DNA of 64,000 nucleotides. Source: Nonomuraea typhae. Lineage in GTDB: Bacteria > Actinomycetota > Actinomycetes > Streptosporangiales > Streptosporangiaceae. Where the stretch lies: the NCBI RefSeq assembly GCF_009760925.1, contig NZ_VRLV01000004.1, positions 312,308-376,307 of the forward strand. The letters are read 5' to 3'. How positions within the stretch are numbered: position 1 is the first letter of the stretch; each line of letters begins with the position of its first letter. Of this stretch, positions 9,258 to 18,489 are shown one piece after another. The notes below the pieces were generated by a model that was not told the origin of the DNA, searched no databases, and saw only the letters and a list, made by a program, of their open reading frames with translations. The position numbers were made by a program, and so were the translations under genes.

Positions 9258-10144
9258 AAATCGCCATGATCGGCCTGGGCGACATCGCGGAGAAGGCATA
9301 CCTTCCCGTGCTGAGCGCCCAGTCCGGCCTCGACCTCCACCTGTGCACCCGCAACGCCGCCACCCTGGAGCGCGTCGGCGGCGCGCACCGGATCGACCGG
9401 CGCTTCACCTCGCTCGACGAGGTGATCGGGGCGGGGGTCGAGGCCGCGTTCGTCCACGCGGCCACCAGCGCGCACCCCGAGATCGTGGAAACCCTGCTGC
9501 GCGCGGGCGTCCACGTCTACGTGGACAAGCCGATCGCCGACAACCTCGCCGGCACCGAGCGGCTGGTACGGCTGGCCCGCCAGGCCGGCCGCTCGCTCAT
9601 GACCGGGTTCAACCGCCGCCACGCCCCCGGCTACGCCGGCCTGGCCGAACTCCCACGCCACCTGGTCATCATGGAGAAGAACCGCGAGAACCACCCCGAC
9701 GCGCCTCGGCCGGTCGTCTTCGACGACTTCATCCACGTCGTCGACACCCTGCGCTTCCTGGCCCCCGGCGAGGTCACCGGCACCAGGATCCGCACCCGCG
9801 TCGCCGGCGGCCGCCTGGAGCACGTGGTCCTGGAGCTGTCCGGCGACGGCTTCACCGCCATCGGCGTCATGAACCGCGCCGGCGGCGCCTCCGAGGAGAG
9901 CTGCGAGGTCATGGGCGACGGCGTCAAGCGCCGCGTGGTCAACCTCGGCGACGTCATCGAGTACACCGGCGCCGGAGAGGTCCTGCGCCGCCGGCCCGAC
10001 TGGGTGCCGGTCGCCCGGCAGCGCGGCATCGAGCAGATTACGCTGGAGTTCCTCGCCGCCGTCCGCGACGGGCGCGTCGTCGACGCCGCCGACTCCCTCA
10101 TCACCCACGCGATCTGCGAGGACATCGTCAGCCACGCCTCATGA
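9254..10144 (+). CDS. Gfo/Idh/MocA-family oxidoreductase
   Basis: 296 aa, ATG at 9254 overlapping the previous stop. The N-terminal NAD(P)-binding motif is MIGLGDIAEKAYLPVL (residues 4-19). The family's catalytic-loop motif appears as DKPIADN (about residues 94-100). The C-terminal part is the short Gfo/Idh alpha/beta sheet domain. Members reduce or oxidise sugars, inositols and related alcohols. Third gene of the TetR-linked operon. The 3' end overlaps that of the convergent protease gene by 17 bp. Confidence 0.85.
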   Translation: MKIAMIGLGDIAEKAYLPVLSAQSGLDLHLCTRNAATLERVGGAHRIDRRFTSLDEVIGAGVEAAFVHAATSAHPEIVETLLRAGVHVYVDKPIADNLAGTERLVRLARQAGRSLMTGFNRRHAPGYAGLAELPRHLVIMEKNRENHPDAPRPVVFDDFIHVVDTLRFLAPGEVTGTRIRTRVAGGRLEHVVLELSGDGFTAIGVMNRAGGASEESCEVMGDGVKRRVVNLGDVIEYTGAGEVLRRRPDWVPVARQRGIEQITLEFLAAVRDGRVVDAADSLITHAICEDIVSHAS

Positions 10145-10919
10145 CGCGGTCGGCGTGGGCCATCATCCTGCGGAAGGACCGCGTCCCCAGCGGCGCCAGC
10201 ACCGTGAACCCGTCCCGGTCCGACATCGGGCTGGAGGAGGAGACCACGCCCGCCACGGCCTCGCCGTACAGGGCGGGACCGCCGCTCCCGCCGCCGGACG
10301 CGTGGCAGTTGTGCGTGACGAGCACCCCTCGGTACGGCGCCGCCTGGCCGAGGCAGTGATACAGGCGGGTGCCCGGGTAGCGCCGCCCGCCCGGGTAGCC
10401 GAGCAGGTCCAGGGCACGCGGCCGGGACAGCGCGCCACGGGTCACGGGCCGCAGCCCGCGCCCGGTCACCGACTCCAGCGGGTCGCGCCCCTTCCTGGCG
10501 ACGCCGACCAGCGCGAGGTCGAAGGGCAGCCGGGCGGGGGTGTCGGGCCGGTCGCGCCACCGGGACGGCACCCAGGAGCGCACCGCCCGCCAGACGCCCA
10601 GCGGCGCCCGCCCGCCCTCGTAGCCGGGCACGAACGCCATCTGCTCCAGCGCCCGTCCCCGGTGCCGGACGCAGTGCGCGGCGGTCACCACGAGGCTCTT
10701 GCTGCGCGACCTGACCACGGCCGCGCCGCACATGACGTCCTGGCCGGCCACCCGGTCGTAGCCGACCAGCACGCCGGTGTCGGGCCTGGCCCGGCGGGCG
10801 GGGGCGAACCCCAGCCGGTCGCCGCCGGGCGTCAGCACGCGCTGGCCGGGCACCGACCGCTCGGGTGGCTCGGCCGCCGGTGGGTGGGTCAGGGCGATGA
10901 TCAGCAGCAGCCGGAGCAC
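10128..10919 (-). CDS. Secreted trypsin-like serine protease
   Basis: 263 aa. Residues 1-17 form a signal-peptide-like stretch (MLRLLLIIAL). The chymotrypsin-fold triad is visible: His82 in VTAAHC, Asp134 in FDLALVG, Ser212 in GGGSGGP. Cysteines near His82 and Ser212 can form the usual disulfides. The length suits a single-domain protease of the glutamyl-endopeptidase/S1B-like type seen in actinomycetes. It would act outside the cell. Monocistronic in appearance. Confidence 0.88.
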   Translation of the reverse strand: MLRLLLIIALTHPPAAEPPERSVPGQRVLTPGGDRLGFAPARRARPDTGVLVGYDRVAGQDVMCGAAVVRSRSKSLVVTAAHCVRHRGRALEQMAFVPGYEGGRAPLGVWRAVRSWVPSRWRDRPDTPARLPFDLALVGVARKGRDPLESVTGRGLRPVTRGALSRPRALDLLGYPGGRRYPGTRLYHCLGQAAPYRGVLVTHNCHASGGGSGGPALYGEAVAGVVSSSSPMSDRDGFTVLAPLGTRSFRRMMAHADRVMRRG

Positions 10920-10973
10920 GCCTCCACTGTAGATCGATCGTGATCATTACCCTGACCTGCGACACCCGGTTTT

Positions 10974-11987
10974 TCAGCGCGAGGTGAGATACTCCGCGCC
11001 GAGGGCGCGCAGCCTGGCGTGGGCCGCGCCGTACGCCTCGGGGTGGCGCAGGTGGGCCTTGGCCACCTTGGCGACCATCGTGTAGTTGGTGTCGCACACG
11101 TTGCCGACCGGGGCCTGGCCCGCCTGGCTGATGAGCTGGTAGGCGTCGAGGGTGTCCAGGCCGGTCAGCCCGGCGGCCCAGGTCACCAGGTCGTGCTGGC
11201 TGACGCGGTAGGCGTCCTCCAGCGGGCGGGCCGAGCCGGTGGACATCAGGTGCAGGTCGTCCTCCAGGCGCGGCCACGGGGTGCCGACGCCCTTGACGAG
11301 GTCGACGGCGACGACGGTGTTCATGGCGGCCTCCAGCGCGGTCCCGCACACCTCGCCGTGCCCCTGGCGGCCGTGGCCGTCCCCGATGGCGAACAGGCCG
11401 CCCTCGACGTTGACGCCCAGGTAGACGGTGACGCCGGCGCGCAGTTCCGGGGTGTCCATGTTGCCGCCGTGCGCGTCGGGCGTGATCGTCATCTTGACCT
11501 CGCCGGCCGCCGGGGCCACCCCGACGGTGCCGTGCATCGGATCCAGCGGCAGCTCGACGGTGAAGTCGCTCTTGCGCGCCCGGTAGACCGCGACGCCGCG
11601 CTCCAGGTCGAGGTCGTAGCGCCAGACGCGCTCCTCCAGCGGCTCGTGCAGCATCGCCGTCGTGTGCGTGGCCGTCAGCGCGCCGAAGAGGGGGAACGTC
11701 GTGGACATGGCCCAGTCGCGGGCCGGGGTGATGGAGACGAAGTGCAGCGCGATCGTGTCGCCCGGCTCGGCGCCGGTCACGTGGAAGGGGCCGGTGACCG
11801 GGTTGAGGTACGGGAACTCGCACACCTGCGAGGGCAGGTCGTCGACGGTCCTGACCCGGCCGCCGAAGCAGTCCTCGGTGGACAGCTCCAGGATCGTGCC
11901 CGGCGCCACCTCCTCGACGGCGGGACGGCCGCCGAAGGTGTAGCTGAGCGCTTCCGGCTCCGGGTGGTAGGAGACGATGTTCGTCAC
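10974..11987 (-). CDS. Acetamidase/formamidase family amide hydrolase
   Basis: 337 aa, GTG start at 11987 overlapping the permease stop (GTGA). Conserved FmdA/AmdA features: CFGGRV near residue 40, NPVTGPFHVTGAEPGDTIALHF, and the metal-site region HGGNMDTPELRAG...DGHGRQGHGEVCGTALE. The family hydrolyses short amides to the acid and ammonia. Coupling to an amino-acid/amine permease suggests uptake and use of an amide or related nitrogen compound. The precise substrate is unknown. Confidence 0.88.
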   Translation of the reverse strand: MTNIVSYHPEPEALSYTFGGRPAVEEVAPGTILELSTEDCFGGRVRTVDDLPSQVCEFPYLNPVTGPFHVTGAEPGDTIALHFVSITPARDWAMSTTFPLFGALTATHTTAMLHEPLEERVWRYDLDLERGVAVYRARKSDFTVELPLDPMHGTVGVAPAAGEVKMTITPDAHGGNMDTPELRAGVTVYLGVNVEGGLFAIGDGHGRQGHGEVCGTALEAAMNTVVAVDLVKGVGTPWPRLEDDLHLMSTGSARPLEDAYRVSQHDLVTWAAGLTGLDTLDAYQLISQAGQAPVGNVCDTNYTMVAKVAKAHLRHPEAYGAAHARLRALGAEYLTSR

Positions 11988-13363
11988 GAGTCCTCTTTCG
12001 GCAGCCTCGGGCGGCGGCCCGCGGCATAGGTGATGATCAGGATCAGCAGGCCCAGGCCGAGCCAGGCGAACCCGAGCAACTGCGCGTGCACGTTGGCGTT
12101 GTACACGACGAAGACCAGGACCGCGAAGCCCAGGAGCGGGACCACGAGGTGGGCGAGCAGGTTGCCGCTGCGCCGCCGTACCAGGAAGTGCACCACGACC
12201 GCGACGTGCAGCAGGAGGAAGGCGGTCATGGCGCCGAAGTTGACCAGCGAGCTCATCAGCGGGATGCCGTCCTCGCGGGTGCTCATGTAGATGCCCAGCG
12301 CCAGCGAGAGCGCCGCCACCACGAGCGTGGCGTTGACCGGGACCTTGTGCTTGGGGTGCACGCGGGCCAGGAAGGCGGGCAGCTGGCGGTCGCGGGCCAT
12401 CGCGAACAGCAGGCGCGAGGTGGCCGCCTGGGCGACCAGCGAGTTGGCGAAGCCCCAGGCGACCGCGGTGGCGACGGCGGTCAGGGTGCCGAGCCAGGGG
12501 CCGCCGGCGAAGGCCGCGGTGTCGTAGAAGGCGCTGCCCGCCGGGTCGCCCTTGGCCAGCAGCGTCTCCCGGTTGGGCGTCAGCAGCGCGGCCACCCACG
12601 TCTGGGCGACGAAGAGCACGGCGGCCAGGGCGAGCGCGGCCACCATCGAGCGCCCGAGACGCCTGGCGTCCTCGCGGTTCTCCTCGGCCAGCGTGGAGAT
12701 GCCGTCGAAGCCGAGGAACGACAGCACGGCTATCGAGGCGGCGCCGAAGACCAGCGGCCAGGTGAACGTCGCGGAGTCGAACAGCGGGGTCAGCGCGCCG
12801 GTCTGCGCCTTGCCCTGGGCCAGCGCGACCACGCCGACCACGAGGAAGACGGCGAGCACGGCCAGCTCGGCCACGAGCATGATCCGGGTGATGCGGGCGG
12901 TCATCTGGATGCCCATGTAGTTCACCGCGGTGTTGAGCGCCACGAAGACGATCACCCAGGCCCAGACGGGCACGGCGGGGACGAAGGAGTTCATGGCCGC
13001 GCCCGCGATCAGGTACAGCAGGCCGGGTACGAGGAGGTAGTCGAGCAGGACGGCCCACCCGGCGATGAAGCCGACCGGGGCGGCGATGCCGCGCCCGGCG
13101 TAGGTGTAGACCGATCCGGCCATCGGGAATGCCTGGGCCATCTGCGCGTACGACAGCGCGGTGAAGGCCATCGCGACCATGCCGACGACGTAGGCGAGCG
13201 CCACCATGCCGCCGGATGCGTTGAAGACGCTGCCGAAGATGCCGAACGGGGCGATGGGCACCATGAAGATGAGCCCGTAGATCAGGAGGTCGGTGAAGCC
13301 GAGGGAACGCTGGAGCTCTTGGCGGTAGCCGAACTGCTCCACGGAGGTGGGGGGTGTGGACAT
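11984..13363 (-). CDS. APC-superfamily amino acid/amine permease
   Basis: 459 aa from the ATG at 13363. GAGGA lies about 10 bp upstream; a longer frame to 13504 has no ribosome site. About 12 hydrophobic segments. The first TM region (GFTDLLIYGLIFMVPIAPFGIFG) and the segment SVYTYAGRGIAAPVGFIAGW are typical of the APC family (proton or exchange-driven uptake). First gene of a two-gene operon with the acetamidase, so the substrate may be an amide or amine used as nitrogen source. Confidence 0.87.
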   Translation of the reverse strand: MSTPPTSVEQFGYRQELQRSLGFTDLLIYGLIFMVPIAPFGIFGSVFNASGGMVALAYVVGMVAMAFTALSYAQMAQAFPMAGSVYTYAGRGIAAPVGFIAGWAVLLDYLLVPGLLYLIAGAAMNSFVPAVPVWAWVIVFVALNTAVNYMGIQMTARITRIMLVAELAVLAVFLVVGVVALAQGKAQTGALTPLFDSATFTWPLVFGAASIAVLSFLGFDGISTLAEENREDARRLGRSMVAALALAAVLFVAQTWVAALLTPNRETLLAKGDPAGSAFYDTAAFAGGPWLGTLTAVATAVAWGFANSLVAQAATSRLLFAMARDRQLPAFLARVHPKHKVPVNATLVVAALSLALGIYMSTREDGIPLMSSLVNFGAMTAFLLLHVAVVVHFLVRRRSGNLLAHLVVPLLGFAVLVFVVYNANVHAQLLGFAWLGLGLLILIITYAAGRRPRLPKEDS

Positions 13364-13502
13364 GTCTGCCGGATCCTCGGGGGAGGCGCCCTGGTGAGGG
13401 CGGGAGGGCATGATGATCAACTGAGTATCCACCCGGCGACACCCGGCGCGGAAGAGGGGTCCGGGCTCGCGTCGCCTCCGGCCGCGGCATAGCGTGGCTG
13501 AC

Positions 13503-13874
13503 ATGGCAGTCGACTTGAATCACACGATCGTGCCGAGTCGGAACAAGCGACGCTCAGCCGAGTTCCTGGGAGGCATCCTCGGGCTCCGGGTGGGCAAGGA
13601 CTGGGGCCCCTTCACGCCGCTGGAGACCGCCAACGGGGTGACGCTCGACTACATGGAGTCCGAGTCCATCCAGCCGAACCACTACTGCTTCATCGTCAGC
13701 GAGCAGGAGTTCGACGAGATCTTCGGCCGGATCACGGAGCAGGGCCTGCCGTACTGGGCCGACCCGGGCCACCACACCCCCGGGGAGGTCAATCATCTGT
13801 ACGGCGGGCGCGGCTTCTACTTCGACGACCCGGACGGGCACAGCATGGAAGTGATCACCGCGCCGTACGCCTAG
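13503..13874 (+). CDS. VOC-family (glyoxalase/dioxygenase fold) protein
   Basis: 123 aa. ATG at 13503 is preferred over the GTG at 13494, because TAGCGT at 13490-13495 sits 7 bp upstream, the usual position of a -10 box for a leaderless transcript, and no ribosome site is visible. Paired beta-alpha-beta-beta-beta units are recognisable: LNHTIVPSRNKRRSAEFLGGILGL and RGFYFDDPDGHSMEVIT, the latter carrying the typical metal-ligand Glu. The enzyme activity is unknown. It ends 4 bp inside the convergent cupin gene. Confidence 0.82.
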   Translation: MAVDLNHTIVPSRNKRRSAEFLGGILGLRVGKDWGPFTPLETANGVTLDYMESESIQPNHYCFIVSEQEFDEIFGRITEQGLPYWADPGHHTPGEVNHLYGGRGFYFDDPDGHSMEVITAPYA

Positions 13875-14350
13875 AGCCAGTGGTTGTCGTGGAGGAGGTA
13901 GAACGCGGCCTTCTCCTCGTCGGTCAGGGTCGCCGCGTTCAGCAGGCCCTCGAAGTAGCCCTCGCGGGGCGCGCCGGGGGAGAAGTGCAGGAGCATCTCG
14001 GCGGGCTCGCCCGATTCGTTGCGGAAGCCGTGGATCCCGCCCGCCGGGACGTGCACCCAGTCGCCCGGCTCGGTGTCGATCCACTTGTCGCCGTTGAAGA
14101 TGCGGATCGAGCCCTTGAGCACGTAGAACGACTCGGTGATCGTCCTGTGGAAGTGGGGGCCGGGGCCGCTGGGCTCCGGGCCCATGACCCATCGGTACAA
14201 GCCGAACAGGCCGCCGGTCGAGGCGCCGGTGGCGATGTAGTGGACCTCGTTGCCGTTCGGGTAGACGAGTTCGGGGGCGTGGTCCTTGGGGCGGTACGTC
14301 GCGCTCTTCTCGCCCTGTTCGCCGAAGTAGATGGGGTCGGGATAGGTCAT
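13871..14350 (-). CDS. Cupin-domain protein
   Basis: 159 aa. The two cupin motifs are clear: GPHFHRTITESFYVLKGSIRI (about residues 65-85, with the His/His/Glu ligands) and PGDWVHVPAGGIHGFRN (His ligand). A -10-like TACGCT (complement of 14358-14363) lies 7 bp before the ATG, so the transcript is probably leaderless. Such small cupins may be oxygenases, isomerases or sensors. Nothing in the context fixes the role. Confidence 0.82.
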   Translation of the reverse strand: MTYPDPIYFGEQGEKSATYRPKDHAPELVYPNGNEVHYIATGASTGGLFGLYRWVMGPEPSGPGPHFHRTITESFYVLKGSIRIFNGDKWIDTEPGDWVHVPAGGIHGFRNESGEPAEMLLHFSPGAPREGYFEGLLNAATLTDEEKAAFYLLHDNHWL

Positions 14351-14369
14351 GGGTACGAGCGTAGAGGTG

Positions 14370-14555
14370 CTAGCGCTTCTTGGCTGATTCGCCCCACATG
14401 ATCAGGCCGGCGCCGGCCAGGGCGATGATCAGGTAGGCCCAGCTCGGGAGCTCGACGAGGCGGTGCAGCAGGCCCCACCTGGAGTCGAAGAAGGTGAGGC
14501 CGACGAAGCCGACCACTCCCTGGATGAGGACGATGAACCCCACGATTGCTCTCAT
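14370..14555 (-). CDS. Small two-TM membrane protein
   Basis: 61 aa from the ATG at 14555 (an upstream in-frame start would add 12 basic residues). Two hydrophobic segments, AIVGFIVLIQGVVGFVGLTF and SWAYLIIALAGAGLIMWG, ending in SAKKR, so both ends probably face the cytoplasm. The family is not recognised. It lies alone between the cupin and glutamate dehydrogenase genes on the same strand. Confidence 0.6.
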   Translation of the reverse strand: MRAIVGFIVLIQGVVGFVGLTFFDSRWGLLHRLVELPSWAYLIIALAGAGLIMWGESAKKR

Positions 14556-14629
14556 GGGCCCAGCTTGGCGACCGCCCCGGGAACGCCGCATCGATCCCAG
14601 GGCGGTCGCACCACCTACTTAAGTCGCGC

Positions 14630-15907
14630 TCACGGGTACAGGCCGCGCATCTGGTGCGCTTCGGCCACCCGGCCCACGCCGATGACGTGGGCGGCCTGGC
14701 GCAGGGTCAGGCCCTTCTCCGCGGCCAGCGACTTGACCTCGCCGAAGGCGCCCTGCATGAGGTCGCGCAGCTTCAGCTCGACCTCGGCGGCGCTCCAGGA
14801 GAACGCCTGCATGTTCTGCACCCACTCCAGGTAGGAGACGATCACGCCGCCGGCGTTGGCGAGGATGTCCGGCACGACCGTGGTGCCGTTGGCGGCCAGC
14901 ACCTCGTCGGCCTCCGGCGTGGTGGGGCCGTTGGCGCCCTCCACGATGAGCCTGGCGCGCACGCGCGGGGCGTTCTCCGCGGTGATGACGCCTTCCAGCG
15001 CCGCCGGGATCAGCAGGTCCACGTCCAGCTCGAACAGCTCGTCGTGGCTCATCGCGTCGGCGTGGCGGTAGCCGGACACGCCGCCGGTCTGCGCGCTGTG
15101 CTCCCGCAGGCCGGCGATGTCGAGGCCGCCGGCGTCGTGCACCGCGCCGCCCACGTCGGAGACCGCCACGACCGTGCAGCCGACGTCGGAGAGGTACTGC
15201 GCGGCCAGCGCGCCCACCTTGCCGAAGCCCTGCACCGCCACGCGCACGCCCTCGGGCGAGCGGCCGAGCGCGGTCAGCGCGGCGATCTGCACGCCGCGCG
15301 AGGTCGCGCCGGCCCGGCCCAGCGATCCGCCGAGCGTCATCGGCTTGCCGGTGACCACCCCGGGCACCGAGTAGCCGGCGTTGACGCTGTAGGTGTCCAT
15401 GATCCACGCCATGGTCTGCTCGTCGGTGCCGACGTCGGGGGCGGGGATGTCCTTCTCCGGGCCGATGAGGGGCAGGATCTCGTTGACGTAGCGCCGGGTC
15501 AGCCGCTCCAGTTCGCGGGTGGTGAGCTCGGCCGGGTTCACGGCGACGCCGCCCTTGGCGCCGCCGTACGGGATGCCGACCAGCGCGCACTTCCACGTCA
15601 TCCACATGGCCAGCGCGGTGACCTCGTGGATGTCGGTGCTGGGATGAAACCGGATGCCGCCCTTGGCGGGTCCGCGGGAGACGTTGTGCTGGACCCGGAA
15701 GCCCTGCACCACGTCCATCCGGCCGTCCTCGCGGCGGACCGGGACGGAGACGGTCAGCGAGCGGCGGGGCGTGGCCAGCATCGTGCGCAGCCCCTCGTCC
15801 AGACCGAGGTGCTCGGCGGCCTGGCCGAGCTGGTGAAGGGCGGAGTCGAGGGCTTGTTGTCCAGGGGTTATCAGGGCCGGCGTCCTTGACGGCACCATGA
15901 CAGTCAT
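14630..15907 (-). CDS. Glu/Leu/Phe/Val dehydrogenase, probably glutamate dehydrogenase
   Basis: 425 aa, ATG at 15907 with AGGAGG about 10 bp upstream. The N-terminal catalytic domain has GPAKGGIRFHP and the active-site IPYGGAKGGVAVNP. The C-terminal Rossmann domain has VQGFGKVGALAAQYL and later EGANGPTTPEADEVL. The length and K/G-rich catalytic motif fit NAD-linked glutamate dehydrogenases of the RocG/GudB type. The enzyme interconverts glutamate and 2-oxoglutarate plus ammonia. The rocD-ddaH-lrp genes 4 kb away would also feed glutamate. Leucine or valine dehydrogenase is less likely, as those are shorter. Confidence 0.87.
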   Translation of the reverse strand: MTVMVPSRTPALITPGQQALDSALHQLGQAAEHLGLDEGLRTMLATPRRSLTVSVPVRREDGRMDVVQGFRVQHNVSRGPAKGGIRFHPSTDIHEVTALAMWMTWKCALVGIPYGGAKGGVAVNPAELTTRELERLTRRYVNEILPLIGPEKDIPAPDVGTDEQTMAWIMDTYSVNAGYSVPGVVTGKPMTLGGSLGRAGATSRGVQIAALTALGRSPEGVRVAVQGFGKVGALAAQYLSDVGCTVVAVSDVGGAVHDAGGLDIAGLREHSAQTGGVSGYRHADAMSHDELFELDVDLLIPAALEGVITAENAPRVRARLIVEGANGPTTPEADEVLAANGTTVVPDILANAGGVIVSYLEWVQNMQAFSWSAAEVELKLRDLMQGAFGEVKSLAAEKGLTLRQAAHVIGVGRVAEAHQMRGLYP

Positions 15908-16150
15908 GGAAGGAAATCCTCCTGCTATGTACGCCCAAATCCACAGAAAAGGCGCCGTTGCCTGATCCTTTTGGGCGTTCTTATGGTGATCAGCCTAATA
16001 TGTTCGGTTCAGAGTTGCCTAGGTATTTCATCCAGATTTGAGGCCGATCCGTTGTCTACAAATCCAACCTGGTGATCTCCGCGTTGGGAACGTGACACAC
16101 TGGCACGCTGGGTAGAAGCTCTTGGCCGAACTGTCACATCAGGGGGTGGG

Positions 16151-17692
16151 ATGCCCACGTTGGTGATCGGTCCCATGCTGCGCTACGTCGATGAGACCAG
16201 CGCCTCCATCTGGGTGGAAACCGACGAACCCTGCCAGGTCACGGTCACGACGCCCGACGGCGACTTCGCCGCGTCCACGTTCACCGTGCACGACCACCAC
16301 TACGCGATCGTCGACCTCACCGGGCTCACCCGGGACATCCCGGCCTACGGGGTCACGCTCGGCGGCACGCCCGTCTGGCCGCTCGAAGGACGGGCGCCCA
16401 GCCGGATCCGCCTGATCCCGCCGGAGGGGCCGCGCCGGCTGGCGTTCGGCTCGTGCCGTACCAGCGTGCCGCACGACGCCGCGCACGTGCGCACCCACGG
16501 CCCCGACGTGCTGCGCGCCTACGGCGACCACCTGGAGACCGCCGCCGACCCCGACTGGCCCGACCTGCTGCTGCTCCTCGGCGACCAGGTCTACGCCGAC
16601 AAAGCCTCGCCCGAGATGCTGGCCTACATCCGCTCCCGGCGCACCACCGAGCCACAGGGCGAGATCGCCGACTTCGAGGAGTACGCCGAGCTCTACCGGC
16701 TGGCCTGGACCGAGCCGGAGCTGCGCTGGCTGCTGTCCACCGTGCCGACCGCCATGATCTTCGACGACCACGACGTGCGCGACGACTGGAACACCTCGCA
16801 GACCTGGCGCGAGACCATGGCCAAGGTGTCCTGGTGGAAGCATCGGGTGGTCTCCGGGCTCGGCGCCTACTGGGTCTACCAGCACCTGGGCAACCTGTCC
16901 CCGGCCGAGCGGGCCGCCGATCCGCTCCTGCAGGACCTGCTCAAGGGCGGCGGCTCCGAGCGGCTGGACGCCTTCGCCGAACTGGCCGACGCCGAGCCGA
17001 GCAGCAACCGGTGGAGTTATGCGCGCGACCTCGGCCACACGCGGCTGCTGGTCGTGGACACCCGGTGCGCCCGCCAGCTGACGCCCGGCGACCGGCGCAT
17101 GCTCGACCCGTCCGAGTGGCAGTGGCTGGAGGAGCAGCTCGCGCTGCCGGCCGACCGGCTGATCATCGGCTCGTCCATCCCGTTCCTGCTGCCCGAGGGC
17201 GTGCACGCGGTGCAGAACTGGAACGAGGCGCTGTGCGACGGCAAGTGGGGCCGGCTCGTGGCGCGGCTGTCGGAGGCGTTCCGGCAGGCGTTCGACCTGG
17301 AGCACTGGGCGGCCTTCCGGCGCTCGTTCGACGCGCTGGCCACGACGCTGCTCGGGACCGGGGTGCCGGTGCTGATCCTGTCCGGGGACGTGCACTACTC
17401 CTATGTCGCGAAATCTCGTAACATCACGCAGCTTGTCTGCTCGCCCATCCGCAACCCGCTGAGCCGGGTGTTGCGCCTGGCCAACGTCTTCACCCAGTTC
17501 GGCCTCGCCACGCTCATCGGGAGCACGCTGGCCCGGCTGGCCCGCATCCCGCGCCCGCCGATCCGCTGGCGGGTGGTGAAGGGGCCGTGGTTCCAGAACG
17601 CGCTGGCGGTCCTGACCTTCCCGAACTCCGTCACCTGGTACGAGGCCGCGGATGACACCGTCAAACCCATCGATACTGTACATCTAACATGA
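16151..17692 (+). CDS. PhoD-like metallophosphatase
   Basis: 513 aa, ATG with GGGGGTGGG just upstream. An N-terminal Ig-like segment (residues 1-90) is followed by the PhoD phosphoesterase core: GSCRTS, LLGDQVYADK, IFDDHDVRDDWN and LSGDVHYSYVAK, which hold the metal ligands. No export signal is visible, unlike the secreted twin-arginine PhoD proteins, so this member may be cytoplasmic or membrane-associated. Substrates of such alkaline phosphatase D-like proteins are phosphomono- or diesters. A 243-bp intergenic region separates it from the divergent glutamate dehydrogenase gene; that region holds both promoters and no other gene I can see. Confidence 0.83.
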   Translation: MPTLVIGPMLRYVDETSASIWVETDEPCQVTVTTPDGDFAASTFTVHDHHYAIVDLTGLTRDIPAYGVTLGGTPVWPLEGRAPSRIRLIPPEGPRRLAFGSCRTSVPHDAAHVRTHGPDVLRAYGDHLETAADPDWPDLLLLLGDQVYADKASPEMLAYIRSRRTTEPQGEIADFEEYAELYRLAWTEPELRWLLSTVPTAMIFDDHDVRDDWNTSQTWRETMAKVSWWKHRVVSGLGAYWVYQHLGNLSPAERAADPLLQDLLKGGGSERLDAFAELADAEPSSNRWSYARDLGHTRLLVVDTRCARQLTPGDRRMLDPSEWQWLEEQLALPADRLIIGSSIPFLLPEGVHAVQNWNEALCDGKWGRLVARLSEAFRQAFDLEHWAAFRRSFDALATTLLGTGVPVLILSGDVHYSYVAKSRNITQLVCSPIRNPLSRVLRLANVFTQFGLATLIGSTLARLARIPRPPIRWRVVKGPWFQNALAVLTFPNSVTWYEAADDTVKPIDTVHLT

Positions 17693-17714
17693 AAACCATT
17701 ATCGTGCGGGACTT

Positions 17715-18422
17715 GTGAATCACGACGCTTACACCCGCACCGCCCCCTTCTACGACCTGTGGCACGAGGACGGCCACGTTCCCGAGATCCGCCGCATCCT
17801 GCCGCCCGTGCTCGAGGGCGTCACCGGCGGCGTCCTGGAGATCGGCGCGGGCACCGGCCTGATCACCCTGGTCATCGGCGACACCGTGGCCGGGGAGATC
17901 TACGCCCTGGAGCCGTCGCTCGGCATGCGCGCCTCCCTGCTGTCCCGCCTGTCCGACCGCCCCGGCCTGCGTGAGCGGGTGACCGTCCTGCCCTACGGCG
18001 CGCACGACGTGGACCTCGACGAGCCCGTCGAGGCCGTCGTGATGATCTCCGTCCTGTACGGCTTCGCCCCCGCCGAGCGGGAGAAGCTCTGGGACACGCT
18101 GGCCCGGCAGCTCGCCCCCGGCGGCCGCCTGATCTTCAACTGGCGGCAGCGCCCTGTCGCGGTGCCCGGCGAACCCGAGGTCATGGGCTCCTACCAGGTC
18201 GGCCGGCACACCTACGAGGTCCGCGGCCAGGTGCTGTCGGCCGACGAGACCGTGTCCAGGTCGCGCTTCACCTACCGCGTCCTCCAGCACGGCGTCGTCG
18301 TCAGCGAGGACGTCACCGAAGGCGACAGCTACCGCCCGAGCCTGGCCGAACTGGAGGCCGAGCTGACCGGCTTCACCAGGGAGGAAGCCCCCGAAGGACT
18401 GCTCGTCTGGCGCAAGTCCTGA
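17715..18422 (+). CDS. Class I SAM-dependent methyltransferase
   Basis: 235 aa, GTG start. The SAM motif I is VLEIGAGTGLITLVIG (about residues 40-55), followed by the acidic YALEPS and the post-motif region LPYGAHDVDLDEPVEAVVMISVLY. It belongs to the ubiquinone/biotin-type methyltransferase superfamily; the substrate cannot be told. TATCGT at 17700-17705 may be the -10 box, so the leader is short or absent. No obvious partner genes. Confidence 0.83.
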   Translation: MNHDAYTRTAPFYDLWHEDGHVPEIRRILPPVLEGVTGGVLEIGAGTGLITLVIGDTVAGEIYALEPSLGMRASLLSRLSDRPGLRERVTVLPYGAHDVDLDEPVEAVVMISVLYGFAPAEREKLWDTLARQLAPGGRLIFNWRQRPVAVPGEPEVMGSYQVGRHTYEVRGQVLSADETVSRSRFTYRVLQHGVVVSEDVTEGDSYRPSLAELEAELTGFTREEAPEGLLVWRKS

Positions 18423-18489
18423 AATCCTGCGGAACCCTCTCCTCACGTGCGGCCAACAACAGGGTGATGGCACACGAGAGGACCGGAAC